Source: Gammaproteobacteria bacterium | GTDB taxonomy: Bacteria > Pseudomonadota > Gammaproteobacteria > DSM-16500 | Reading direction: 5' to 3' | DNA: 64,000 nucleotides | Assembly: GCA_021156085.1 (NCBI GenBank) | Contig: JAJNBC010000005.1 | Coordinates: 1 to 64,000 of the forward strand | Shown: positions 44,418 to 53,315 of the stretch, piece after piece | Layout of the letters: every line of letters starts with the position of its first letter | How positions within the stretch are numbered: the stretch's first letter is position 1 | The notes under the pieces: generated by a model | Databases searched by the model: none | What the model was told of the DNA's origin: nothing | The model's input: the letters and a program-made list of their open reading frames with translations, nothing else | Made by a program: the position numbers and the translations under genes

Positions 44418-44961
44418 CACCCTGCCCGCTACTCTCTTTCCAAGAAACGTAAAGACAGTGAGAGCTGCTGACAGAGGATTTACATTAATCGAAATTCTTA
44501 TTGTCATTCTCATCATCAGCATTATCTCAGGAATTGCAGCTCTTACCCTCTCATATAATCAGCGAAAACAATACGAAGACCTAGCAAATCATATCTCCCA
44601 ACTCCTCAAGCTTGCAGAAGAAGAAGCTATGTTGCGGCCTGCTACCCTAGGGCTTGCCTTTACACCCACTGGGTTTCAGTTTTTTGAATATCACCCTTCC
44701 TCTAAAAAAAATAAGAATCTCTGGCAAGCAGTAACTGATAATCCCTATGGTCTTCAGCATTTTCCAAAAAACCTACAAGTAACCGTATTTATACAAAATA
44801 AGAAAACTCCCTTAGATGGTCAACCCCACATTATTATTTCTACGAGCGGAGACATCATTCCATTCATTATATGGATTGGAAAAAAAGATCAACCACCCAG
44901 CTATCAAATCACGGGTTATGCTAATGGTAATATAATAAGTGGGCCTTTTTATGAAAAATAA
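44407..44961 (+). CDS. gspH: GspH, minor pseudopilin
   Basis: The 184-aa protein has a 23-residue leader ending ADRG, then FTLIEILIVILIISIISGIA, the prepilin cleavage site and hydrophobic helix. The rest matches the small beta-rich GspH domain (KLAEEEAMLRPATLGLAFTP). The leader is longer than usual; no better internal start is evident. It overlaps gspG by 11 nt and gspI by 11 nt, so translation is coupled through the pseudopilin genes. Confidence 0.88.
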   Translation: MALSTLPATLFPRNVKTVRAADRGFTLIEILIVILIISIISGIAALTLSYNQRKQYEDLANHISQLLKLAEEEAMLRPATLGLAFTPTGFQFFEYHPSSKKNKNLWQAVTDNPYGLQHFPKNLQVTVFIQNKKTPLDGQPHIIISTSGDIIPFIIWIGKKDQPPSYQITGYANGNIISGPFYEK

Positions 44962-45310
44962 AAATGGCTTTACCTTAGTTGAAGTACTTATCGCCTTAGT
45001 TATTCTGAGTATTGCACTAACAGCGATTATTAAATCTACAGCACAAAATATTAAAGATACGCTGTATTTACAAAAAAAAACGGTAGCACTATGGATTGGT
45101 ACCCAAATTATAAATGAAATACAAGTGGGTCTACGTAAGGTACCGGACTCACCTGATTCCCTCAAAAAAGAAAGCACGGTACTTAATGAAAACTGGCTAT
45201 GGGAGGCTTCACGCAAGCCCACACCCAATCCCCACATTCAAGAAATTGACGTTAGCGTTTATCAAAAAACACCGCTTATTCATTTGATAGGTTATTTTTA
45301 TGTACAATAG
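44951..45310 (+). CDS. gspI: GspI, minor pseudopilin
   Basis: The ATG at 44951 gives a 119-aa protein with a compact leader MKNKNG and cleavage before FTLVEVLIALVILSIALTAI. A GTG 12 bp upstream is possible but gives a longer leader. The middle segment KKTVALWIGTQIINEIQVGL is typical of GspI. It forms the pseudopilus tip with GspJ and GspK. The genes overlap on both sides (11 nt each). Confidence 0.9.
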   Translation: MKNKNGFTLVEVLIALVILSIALTAIIKSTAQNIKDTLYLQKKTVALWIGTQIINEIQVGLRKVPDSPDSLKKESTVLNENWLWEASRKPTPNPHIQEIDVSVYQKTPLIHLIGYFYVQ

Positions 45311-45950
45311 TAAAAAAGGATTTACTTTATTAGAAATTCTCATTGCATTATTTATTTTTTCTATTGTCTCCCTTATCATGGTTGGCGTTTTACATACTGT
45401 TTTTAATAGTCAATCTATCACTGAAAAACACGCAACGAGACTGAGCCAATTACAAATCACATTGCTTTTAATGTCGCATGACTTGGAACAAACCATTAAC
45501 CGCCCGATCACGGATGCAAAAGGAATAATGGAAGGGCCCTTTATAGGAACACCAGATACGGTGACCTTCACCCATGCAGGCTTTGCCAATCCAATGGGCC
45601 TCTTACAACGTAGCACTTTGCAACGCACCCAATATTCTTTAATAAATAATCAACTCGTACGCTCCATTTGGCTAGTGCTAGATCAGACTCAACAAACCTT
45701 ACCCATAGATCGGATTTTGTTAGATGATACGACTACATTACATTTCGAATATTTAGATAATCAAGGTAAATTCCAAAATACCTGGCCATTAGCAGATCAA
45801 AAACAAGTAATATTGCCACGTGCAGTACGCGTTATTATCACTTTAAAAAATGAAGGAACACTCAGTCAATTATATCTTATTCCCGCACAAACCCTAGAAC
45901 ACCCTTCAGGACAAATATCAGGACAGCAACCTAATGCTAAATCCAATTAA
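45300..45950 (+). CDS. gspJ: GspJ, minor pseudopilin
   Basis: The 216-aa protein has leader MYNSKKG and cleavage before FTLLEILIALFIFSIVSLIM. The GspJ core follows with LQITLLLMSHDLEQTINRPI, FTHAGFANPMGLLQRSTLQR and LPRAVRVIITLKNEG. It is part of the GspI-J-K tip complex. The start overlaps gspI by 11 nt and the end overlaps gspK by 17 nt. Confidence 0.93.
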   Translation: MYNSKKGFTLLEILIALFIFSIVSLIMVGVLHTVFNSQSITEKHATRLSQLQITLLLMSHDLEQTINRPITDAKGIMEGPFIGTPDTVTFTHAGFANPMGLLQRSTLQRTQYSLINNQLVRSIWLVLDQTQQTLPIDRILLDDTTTLHFEYLDNQGKFQNTWPLADQKQVILPRAVRVIITLKNEGTLSQLYLIPAQTLEHPSGQISGQQPNAKSN

Positions 45951-46863
45951 ACAACGGGGTGCCGCAATTATAGTGGCTTTATTTGTCACAAGCCTCGTCA
46001 CCATTGCAGCCATTACCATGATTAAACGATTAAGTATCAATGTACGCAGCACAGAGCTCATCACTCAAAATGTGCAAGCCACTTTATTAGCCCAAGGCTC
46101 TCTAGCGTGGGCCATGGAACAACTCAACATTAATTGGCACCAAAGAAAACCAAATCAACCGATTGACTTGACACCTATCCACTCCCCCCTCAATGAAATG
46201 AAAAATGCCCATATTTCTAGCATTATTTTTGATGCCCAAGGTCGTTTTAATTTAAATAATTTAATAGACCCTGCCGCTCAAAATGATTTTATTCGTCTTC
46301 TCATGATTGTTTATCCCAAAATAAGTTTAGAGGACGCCGGCGCGATTGCCTTAGCCATAACAAACTGGATTTCTCCTGGGGAAATCAACAATATGCTTGA
46401 TGATTATTATATAAAAGCCACCCCGCCTTACCGCGCTCCCCATCGGCTTATGGTGAGCGTCAGCGAATTTAGGTTAATTAAAGGGGTGTCTATGGAACTC
46501 TACAGCGCACTCTCTCCCTATATCACCGTGCTACCTGAATCCACTCCTATCAATATTAATAACGCTTCTCTACCTGTATTAATGAGTACCAACCCTACTC
46601 TGACCATCAATGCTGCAAAAGCTATTGTTCTTCAAGCAAAAAAAACTCCCTTCCCTTCTATCCAAAGTCTTCAACAATTTGATATTGCAAAAAATAATCC
46701 TTTTCCAGAGAATAAAATAACGGCTATTAGCAGTTATTTTTTGGTAAAATCAAGTGTTAAAATAAATAAACAAAGAACTGTGCTATATACATTGCTGAAA
46801 CGTGCAGTAAAAGAGCAGAAGCCCACTGAAATAATTTTATGGCAGAGTAAAGGCACATTATGA
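45934..46863 (+). CDS. gspK: GspK, pseudopilus tip protein
   Basis: The 309-aa protein has the GspK-type N-terminus IKQRGAAIIVALFVTSLVTI, lacking the Glu5 of other pseudopilins, as the family does. It continues with a large domain: GRFNLNNLIDPAAQNDFIRL and ALAITNWISPGEINNMLDDY. PYRAPHRLMVSVSEFRLIKG and STPININNASLPVL follow. It caps the pseudopilus. It overlaps gspL by ATGA. Confidence 0.93.
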   Translation: MLNPIKQRGAAIIVALFVTSLVTIAAITMIKRLSINVRSTELITQNVQATLLAQGSLAWAMEQLNINWHQRKPNQPIDLTPIHSPLNEMKNAHISSIIFDAQGRFNLNNLIDPAAQNDFIRLLMIVYPKISLEDAGAIALAITNWISPGEINNMLDDYYIKATPPYRAPHRLMVSVSEFRLIKGVSMELYSALSPYITVLPESTPININNASLPVLMSTNPTLTINAAKAIVLQAKKTPFPSIQSLQQFDIAKNNPFPENKITAISSYFLVKSSVKINKQRTVLYTLLKRAVKEQKPTEIILWQSKGTL

Positions 46864-48062
46864 AAAAACGCATCCTCCTTTATTTTCATACGAACCACAT
46901 CAGTTATCTCATCGATGAGCCTGATCAAATACCACAATTACTCAAATATGAAAATTTAGCAGAGCTCAGTTCTTTAGCTACAAATTATGAAATATATGTC
47001 ATTGTACCCGGTGAGGCTGTTTTACTTACCATAGCTAACTTGCAAAAATTAACTCCGCAACGTATTAGACAAGCCTTGCCTTTTGCACTGGAAGAGCAGC
47101 TCATTGATGATATAGATAATTTACACTTTGCTATCGGGGAATATCAGCCTGAGGTGGGTTTTCCAGTCGCTATTGTTTCCAAAAAAAAAATGGATATCTG
47201 GCTTACAGAATTAAAGCACGCCAATATCATTCCTGATTTTCTCATCGCCTCTCCATTTGCCCTCCCCTGCACGCCTCATTATTGGCACGCCTGCATTTAT
47301 GATAATATGAGTGTTGTCCGTAGCGGAGACTATGCCGGCTTTGTCTGCGATAAGGAAAACCTTAACACCTACTTAGAATTGAAATATGCAGAAGTAGAGC
47401 AAAAGCCTGTTGGTATTCATATTGATAATTTTTCCTCTTCTGCCATCGCTATTAAATTCAATTCAATCACCCTAAATGAAGTAAAATTCAGTGAAAATCA
47501 GTTTTTAGAGCAGGTAGCAAAATCAATAACGAAATATCCATTCATTAATTTATTGCAGGGTGTTTATCAAAACACACAACGAACCGTCACTATTAAAAAA
47601 ATTTGGATAGCCGCAGCCTGTTTTGCTTTTACTTGGGTCGGACTCGCATTTTTTAGTAAGTTAGGTTCTTTTTTTATTTTACATCACACTCTAGCTACCT
47701 CCGAACAATCCATTAACAATATTTACAAAAGAAACTTTCCGAAAGCATCTTCTATTGTCGCCCCCGGACAGCGAATGGAAGAGAAATTAAAACAATTGAC
47801 AGCCATAGCAAATAAGAATAATTTTCTTTCTATGCTTGGCATAATTGGCAAGAATTTACCTAAATCAAAAAGCATTCAAATACATACGCTGGATTTTCAT
47901 GATAATCAATTAATTCTCAGCGTATCTACTCCAAATTTTGATGATCTCACTCTCTTTACTCAAGCATTAGACCATCAAGGGTTAAGCGTGAAACAGCAAA
48001 ATGCAAGTGTAAATAATAGTGGAGTCAAAGCTAACCTACTCCTCAGACAAGGTATTTTATGA
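46860..48062 (+). CDS. gspL: GspL, type II secretion inner-membrane assembly protein
   Basis: The 400-aa protein has a cytoplasmic actin-like domain: VIVPGEAVLLTIANLQKLTP, RIRQALPFALEEQLIDDIDN, LHFAIGEYQ. One membrane helix lies at about 250-272 (KIWIAAACFAFTWVGLAFF) and a periplasmic ferredoxin-like domain follows it. GspL recruits the GspE ATPase to the membrane. It is linked by ATGA overlaps to both gspK and gspM. Confidence 0.92.
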   Translation: MKKRILLYFHTNHISYLIDEPDQIPQLLKYENLAELSSLATNYEIYVIVPGEAVLLTIANLQKLTPQRIRQALPFALEEQLIDDIDNLHFAIGEYQPEVGFPVAIVSKKKMDIWLTELKHANIIPDFLIASPFALPCTPHYWHACIYDNMSVVRSGDYAGFVCDKENLNTYLELKYAEVEQKPVGIHIDNFSSSAIAIKFNSITLNEVKFSENQFLEQVAKSITKYPFINLLQGVYQNTQRTVTIKKIWIAAACFAFTWVGLAFFSKLGSFFILHHTLATSEQSINNIYKRNFPKASSIVAPGQRMEEKLKQLTAIANKNNFLSMLGIIGKNLPKSKSIQIHTLDFHDNQLILSVSTPNFDDLTLFTQALDHQGLSVKQQNASVNNSGVKANLLLRQGIL

Positions 48063-48544
48063 AAGAATGGTGGTTTAATTTAAATATACGCGAAAAACAA
48101 ATAGTGAGCCTTGGGGTAATCGTAGGTTTAGCTGCCTCTTTATATAGCTTAATCTGGTCACCTTTAAATAACGCGATTATTTCATTACGCCATCAAGTTC
48201 AACATAATCAGCAATTACTTTCTTGGCTGCAGACAGCTAATGAACAGATAAAAATTTTTGAGCAAATGACGCAAAAAGCTGTTGTCACTCATAACGCCGG
48301 CTCTTGGCTAAGTATCGTACAAAACAGCTTGAAACAAAGCCCTATCGCAAATAATATTACACAGCTTGCACAAGCTGACCATGATTCGATAAAATTAACT
48401 TTTGAACAAGTAGATTTTGATTTATTAATGATTTGGTTAACTCAGCTTTGGCAACAACAAGGCTTGATTGTCACCCAACTTACAATTACATCTGCTAAAA
48501 TCCCGGGGATAGTAACCGCAGAATATATTTTAAAACCAGCATAG
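48059..48544 (+). CDS. gspM: GspM, type II secretion inner-membrane protein
   Basis: The 161-aa protein starts WWFNLNIREKQIVSLGVIVG and has a membrane helix (about 16-36). A coiled stretch HQVQHNQQLLSWLQTANEQI and a periplasmic ferredoxin-like domain follow, as in GspM. It partners GspL. It is the last gsp gene, 31 bp before def; no terminator is seen between them. Confidence 0.9.
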   Translation: MKEWWFNLNIREKQIVSLGVIVGLAASLYSLIWSPLNNAIISLRHQVQHNQQLLSWLQTANEQIKIFEQMTQKAVVTHNAGSWLSIVQNSLKQSPIANNITQLAQADHDSIKLTFEQVDFDLLMIWLTQLWQQQGLIVTQLTITSAKIPGIVTAEYILKPA

Positions 48545-48575
48545 GGTCCCCCCAGATTCTAAAAATGAGGATAAC

Positions 48576-49091
48576 ATGGCTTTAATACCTATCGTTTATT
48601 ATTCATACCATCCTGCATTACATAAAATCGCCGAGCCTGTCACTGAATTTGACAGCGCACTTGCCCAGCTAATACAGGATATGTATGAAACAATGTATCA
48701 TGCCGAGGGTTGTGGCCTAGCTGCACCGCAAATCGGGCTAGATAAACGCATTGCTGTCATTGACATTTCTGAAGAAAAAAACAAACCCTTTTGTATTATT
48801 AACCCCGAAATAATAGAAAAATCGGGCTCAGAAATGATGTCAGCAGGTTGTCTCTCTGTGCCCGGCACTTATACTACTACCCCCCGTGCCACTTACGTTA
48901 AAGTACGCGCCCAAAATGAAACAGGGCATTTTTTTGAAATAGAAGGCAGCGGCTTGTTAGGGCATTGTCTGCAGCATGAAATAGATCATTTATTGGGAAA
49001 ATTGAATATTGACTATCTATCTCCTTTAAAGAAAAAAATGGCATTAAAGAAAATGAAAAAGTCATTAAAAAGAAATAAAAATTCCACATAA
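48576..49091 (+). CDS. def: Peptide deformylase
   Basis: The 171-aa metalloenzyme removes the formyl group from new proteins. Motif 1 is GCGLAAPQIG, motif 2 is AGCLSVPG with metal ligand Cys92, and motif 3 is QHEIDHL with His134, Glu135 and His138. Motif 2 normally reads EGCLS; here an Ala replaces the Glu. The C-terminus is Lys-rich (LKKKMALKKMKKSLKRNK). It follows the gsp genes, away from the usual def-fmt pairing, so a second def elsewhere in the genome is possible. Confidence 0.93.
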   Translation: MALIPIVYYSYHPALHKIAEPVTEFDSALAQLIQDMYETMYHAEGCGLAAPQIGLDKRIAVIDISEEKNKPFCIINPEIIEKSGSEMMSAGCLSVPGTYTTTPRATYVKVRAQNETGHFFEIEGSGLLGHCLQHEIDHLLGKLNIDYLSPLKKKMALKKMKKSLKRNKNST

Positions 49092-49188
49092 AGTAAGAGA
49101 ATTACCCTGAATATTAGCTCACCCTTGCTACAACTAAGGTGGTAATCCCTCCCTCATAATGTTACGCCTATTTCAACACGTCGTTACT

Positions 49189-50244
49189 TCACCCAACGTG
49201 AGCATTTGCAAGCGTCCACCCACATAACTTATACAGCAACCGCGCTCCTACGTTCGCATCCCATTCTGCAGCAGAATCTGTCATACCAAGCACAGCAGCA
49301 TTGCCTACGGATACTTCATTAATATCAAACCCTATAATGTGACGTCCTGATTGTGCTACTTTTCTTATTAAAAATAAGACTTCCAATAAATCCAGTCCAC
49401 CAGGAACAGGGGTGCCCGTATGAGGACAAAAACGCGGATCAAGGCCATCAATATCAAAAGAAATATAAATTTCTTTAGGCAAACACTCAATAATATCCTC
49501 ACAAATCACTGACCATGGTATGCCATTTAATTTTCTCTCTACGAGTATAGAATCAAAGAATGTCACAATCCTTTGATTACTATTTTTTATATAATTAAAT
49601 TCTTCTTCACAAAAATCACGAATGCCTACTTGCACTAATTTAGGGAGTGCTGTTTTCTCCATGACATTATGCATAATTGAAGCATGAGAATATTCAAATC
49701 CCTCAAATGCAGCACGCAAATCTGCATGCGCATCAAAATGGAGAATTCCCATAGCAGGATATTTTTCTAAGAACGCTTGAATCGCACCAAAAGGCGTGGA
49801 ATGATCGCCCCCTACTACGCCAACTCGTTTACCGCGAGCAATCAAATCTTTGGCCGTAGTATAAACATATTCATTTAATTTAATGCTGTATTTATTCACT
49901 TCCAGCGTTGCTTTTTGTAAGGAAGAGCTAGAATCAGCCCCACCAGCAGCTATTATTTTCTCTGCTAGTTTACTTGCTTCTTTATTCCATTTTTGAATAT
50001 CAGAAGACTCTTTCATCATAGCAATGCCTGCTTCAAAAAAATTCCCCAATTCCATATCAAATAAATCAATTTGCTTACTTGCCTGTAAAATAGCTTGCGG
50101 CCCTTTCGCTGTTCCTTTGCCATAAGACGTCGTGACTTCCCATGGCACAGGAATCAATACAAGTCTAGCTTCTTCCACGTCATAAGGAAGGCCGAAAATA
50201 CCAGAATCTTTAGGTGCAGCTGCATTGGGATCGAATTTCTTCAT
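49189..50244 (-). CDS. speB: Agmatinase/arginase family ureohydrolase
   Basis: The ATG at 50244 gives a 351-aa protein; an upstream TTG at 50265 is less likely. Manganese ligands of the ureohydrolase family are visible in VGGDHSTPFGAIQA, ILHFDAHADLR and SFDIDGLDPRFCPHTGTPVP. Agmatinases convert agmatine to putrescine and urea. Placement 10 bp after speA favours agmatine over arginine or formiminoglutamate. Relative to E. coli SpeB (306 aa) it has an insertion around residues 60-110 (SSDIQKWNKEASKLAEKIIA). Confidence 0.85.
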   Translation of the reverse strand: MKKFDPNAAAPKDSGIFGLPYDVEEARLVLIPVPWEVTTSYGKGTAKGPQAILQASKQIDLFDMELGNFFEAGIAMMKESSDIQKWNKEASKLAEKIIAAGGADSSSSLQKATLEVNKYSIKLNEYVYTTAKDLIARGKRVGVVGGDHSTPFGAIQAFLEKYPAMGILHFDAHADLRAAFEGFEYSHASIMHNVMEKTALPKLVQVGIRDFCEEEFNYIKNSNQRIVTFFDSILVERKLNGIPWSVICEDIIECLPKEIYISFDIDGLDPRFCPHTGTPVPGGLDLLEVLFLIRKVAQSGRHIIGFDINEVSVGNAAVLGMTDSAAEWDANVGARLLYKLCGWTLANAHVG

Positions 50245-50254
50245 AATATTATTT

Positions 50255-52144
50255 TTAATCTTCAAAATAAGTATAGCCTTGCAATCCTTTCGTTAAATCA
50301 TTTAAATAATCCTCACGGTGCGCTTCATGTAAATCTGATTTTTCTAATTGTTCTCGGAAGGAACGAATCAATTGATTACGATTGAAATTCACATAACCTA
50401 GGGCAGATTCAACCGTATCACCTTCAATGGATTGTGTTAGCTTATAACTACCATCCTCCATTAAATCTACATGCACAGAATGGGTATCACCAAATAAATT
50501 ATGTAAATCACCTAAAATTTCCTGATAAGCACCCACCATAAATATACCTAATAAATAAGGACGCTCTGGATCATGGGGCAATAAAGAAAGAGTGCTATCT
50601 AAACCATAATTATTTACATAATGATCGATACGGCCATCTGAATCACACGTAATATCATGCAAAATTCCCCGTTCTGTAGGCTGTTTATCTAGACCAGACA
50701 AAGGCAAAATAGGGAATACTTGATCTATGGCCCATGAATCAGGCAAAGATTGAAATAATGAGAAATTACAAAAAAATTTAATTGCTAATTTTTCATGTAA
50801 TTCATCAATAACTTCTCTATGTGCGCGAACAGAAGGTTTCAAAGAGTCTCGCACTTTAGTGCAAGTGGCATAATATATTTGTTCTGCATAAGCACGTTTT
50901 TTCAAGTCCATCAATCCATGGGCAAACATCGTTTGTGCCTCGGAATTCCATAAACAAACATCATGATACGTTTCTAATGCGTTATTTTCCGACAAATTAA
51001 CATACCCATCCCACAAATTCTTTATCATAGGCACTTCGTTTTCTTCGGGGGGGGCAAGGCAACTCAAGTCACAAGCTTCTTCCGTCGCAATTACGTTCGT
51101 AATCAACAACGCATGATGGGCTGTGATAGCACGCCCCGACTCGGTGATAATTTCAGGGTGAGGCAAATTATGCTGTTGGCATATCTCAGCTAATATATAT
51201 ACAATATTATTTGCGTATTCTTGCACGCTGTAATTCATAGAACAATGACTACGTGAGCGAGTACCTTCATAGTCCACACCTAAACCCCCACCCACGTCTA
51301 CAATGCTCACCGGGGCTCCTAAAGCATTGAGGGCGGCAAAATAACGCGCACATTCACGCATACCCCGATGAATATCAGCAATATTAGCAATTTGCGAACC
51401 TAAGTTAAAATGCACTGCTCGTAATAAATGAAGTTGTTTTTTCTCGCGTAATATTTCAATTACGCGTAACACTTGCGTGGCAGAAAACCCAAATTTGGCT
51501 TTTTCACCGCTGGTATTTTGCCACTTTCCTGCCCCTATAGAAGCTAGACGTACACGTATACCTATGCAAGGCTCCACTTTCATTTTTTCAGCTTCATCTA
51601 AGACAAGATAGAGTTCTGATAATTTTTCCAAAATAATGCAGACTCTATGACCCAAGCGCTGGCCAATAAGTGCTAGCCGGATATATTCTCTGTCTTTATA
51701 GCCATTACAAATAATGACAGACTCCGGGTGCGCAGAAAGCGCCATTGTCGCTAATAATTCAGGCTTACTACCGGTTTCTAATCCGACGCGTATTTTAGTA
51801 TTATCTAAAATAGCTTCAACCACCCGACGCTGTTGATTTACTTTGATAGGATAAACGCAGGTAAATGCCCCGCGATAATCATTTTCTTTAATAGCACGAA
51901 GAAAAGCTTCACTCAGGGTCTGGATGCGCTTACGCAGAATATCAGTAAAACGCACCAAAACAGGGAAAGTGAGCCCAGCTTCTTTGATGCGTTGTGATAA
52001 CTCAACGAGATCAATACTATCACCATTGCCAGCCCCTTTAGGGTTAGCCTGTAAATGGCCCCGCTCCGAGATATCAAAAAATCCATCGCTCCATTGTGCT
52101 ACTAAATAAGCATCACGCGCGTGCTGCACCGACCATTCAGCCAT
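50255..52144 (-). CDS. speA: Biosynthetic arginine decarboxylase
   Basis: The 629-aa PLP-dependent enzyme (alanine-racemase-like barrel) makes agmatine from arginine. Hallmarks are YPIKVNQQRRVVEAI (PLP lysine), KPELLATMALSA, IICNGYKDREYIRLA, LRAVHFNLGSQIANI, VDVGGGLGVDYEGTRS and ITESGRAITAHHALL. The C-terminal block is VDLMEDGSYKLTQSIEGDTV. Length is typical (about 630-658 aa). A very strong AGGAGGGG site precedes the ATG. It lies between the DHS-like gene and speB in one minus-strand operon. An 8-base C run occurs in the coding strand near 51050. Confidence 0.95.
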   Translation of the reverse strand: MAEWSVQHARDAYLVAQWSDGFFDISERGHLQANPKGAGNGDSIDLVELSQRIKEAGLTFPVLVRFTDILRKRIQTLSEAFLRAIKENDYRGAFTCVYPIKVNQQRRVVEAILDNTKIRVGLETGSKPELLATMALSAHPESVIICNGYKDREYIRLALIGQRLGHRVCIILEKLSELYLVLDEAEKMKVEPCIGIRVRLASIGAGKWQNTSGEKAKFGFSATQVLRVIEILREKKQLHLLRAVHFNLGSQIANIADIHRGMRECARYFAALNALGAPVSIVDVGGGLGVDYEGTRSRSHCSMNYSVQEYANNIVYILAEICQQHNLPHPEIITESGRAITAHHALLITNVIATEEACDLSCLAPPEENEVPMIKNLWDGYVNLSENNALETYHDVCLWNSEAQTMFAHGLMDLKKRAYAEQIYYATCTKVRDSLKPSVRAHREVIDELHEKLAIKFFCNFSLFQSLPDSWAIDQVFPILPLSGLDKQPTERGILHDITCDSDGRIDHYVNNYGLDSTLSLLPHDPERPYLLGIFMVGAYQEILGDLHNLFGDTHSVHVDLMEDGSYKLTQSIEGDTVESALGYVNFNRNQLIRSFREQLEKSDLHEAHREDYLNDLTKGLQGYTYFED

Positions 52145-52155
52145 ATATTCCCCTC

Positions 52156-53196
52156 CTAAGCGACTACGGTATGCTCTTTAAACATCCGAGAGAATGCCCT
52201 CTCTTTTCTTGTACGCCATGCACCCTGGCTATATGCATAACCCGCAATTAAAGGTAAAGCAATGGTCGCTTCACTATACACCATCTGTTCATGCACTACA
52301 GACACCTTCCCCCAAGAACATGCTTCACGTAGCGTTGAACCTGATAGTGCCCCATCGCGCTCATCTGCAACAGTGATTTGTATTGCATATTTATGTAAAG
52401 GCACTTCTGCTCCTAATAATTCAGCTGCGACCACAACGTCTTGCGCAAAATTCTTAGGCACTCCTCCACCTATCATCAGAAGCCCCGTTTCATTAGCTTT
52501 AATCTTAAGCTGAGTCAATTCACGAAAATCTCTTACTGAATCAATACATACATGTTTATCGGGGTGAGCAACTTGATGCATGACTAAACCAAAACCCGCG
52601 CTACAATCGCTAAATGCTGGCACAAAAATGGGAACTTCTTTTTGATAGGCTCGCAGAACGATGGATTCTTTATTTTTGCCATTCTTCTCTAGATAACGCC
52701 CCATTTCCTCAATAAATTCACGCGAAGAATACGCTTTTTCTGGTAAACTATTAGCAATATCACAAATAATATTATCACAAATTCGCAATTGGTCTTCGTC
52801 AATTAAGGTATCGTAAATACGATCAATGGCTAAGGCTTGCAATTCAAGATCATCTAATGAAGAAGAACCTTGATAATGCTTAAAGCCCAGCCCTTCAAAG
52901 AAATCTTGATCTACAATATTGGCCCCCGTTGATACAATGACATCCACCATATTGTTTTCCAGCAAGTCTAAAACAACTTTTTTTAACCCTGCACTAATGA
53001 GTGAACCCGCCAAACAAAGAATAATGCCACATTGCTCATCCCGCAGCATTTGGTCGTAAATCTTGCTAGCACGACCTAAATTTCTCGCCTGGAAGGCAGT
53101 ACCTTCCATTGATTCGATCAGAGCAGAAAAATCAAATTGTTTAATATCAATGTGACGTACTTCCGTTGACAATAATTGGTCTTTAGTTTTTTTCAT
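52156..53196 (-). CDS. Deoxyhypusine synthase-like polyamine enzyme
   Basis: The ATG at 53196, with AGGAG 9 bases upstream, gives 346 aa; an upstream GTG frame is less likely. NAD-binding segments are SLISAGLKKVVLDLLENNMV and VDVIVSTGANIVDQDFFE. The active-site region is ADERDGALSGSTLREACSWG followed by Lys, the enamine-forming lysine of deoxyhypusine synthase. Bacteria have no eIF5A, so bacterial members act on small polyamines. Some are annotated as homospermidine synthase or as agmatine-using guanidino-polyamine synthases. Co-location with speA and speB supports a role in making a longer polyamine. Confidence 0.85.
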   Translation of the reverse strand: MKKTKDQLLSTEVRHIDIKQFDFSALIESMEGTAFQARNLGRASKIYDQMLRDEQCGIILCLAGSLISAGLKKVVLDLLENNMVDVIVSTGANIVDQDFFEGLGFKHYQGSSSLDDLELQALAIDRIYDTLIDEDQLRICDNIICDIANSLPEKAYSSREFIEEMGRYLEKNGKNKESIVLRAYQKEVPIFVPAFSDCSAGFGLVMHQVAHPDKHVCIDSVRDFRELTQLKIKANETGLLMIGGGVPKNFAQDVVVAAELLGAEVPLHKYAIQITVADERDGALSGSTLREACSWGKVSVVHEQMVYSEATIALPLIAGYAYSQGAWRTRKERAFSRMFKEHTVVA

Positions 53197-53245
53197 CGAA
53201 CGAGCTCCTATCAGCACTCTGAATCAAGAATAAAGGGGGAATAAT

Positions 53246-53268
53246 CTAATCGAAAATGATCCGATTAG
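53246..53268 (-). terminator. Hairpin after the permease gene, possible weak terminator
   Basis: CTAATCG (53246-53252) pairs with CGATTAG (53262-53268) over a 9-base loop. It lies between the permease stop and the DHS-like start, on the common minus strand. The downstream bases lack a good T run, so it may attenuate rather than end transcription. Confidence 0.35.
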
Positions 53269-53315
53269 CTAGATAAATTTATGCGAGATGTCAAAAGCTC
53301 GTCAGCCTATTCAGC

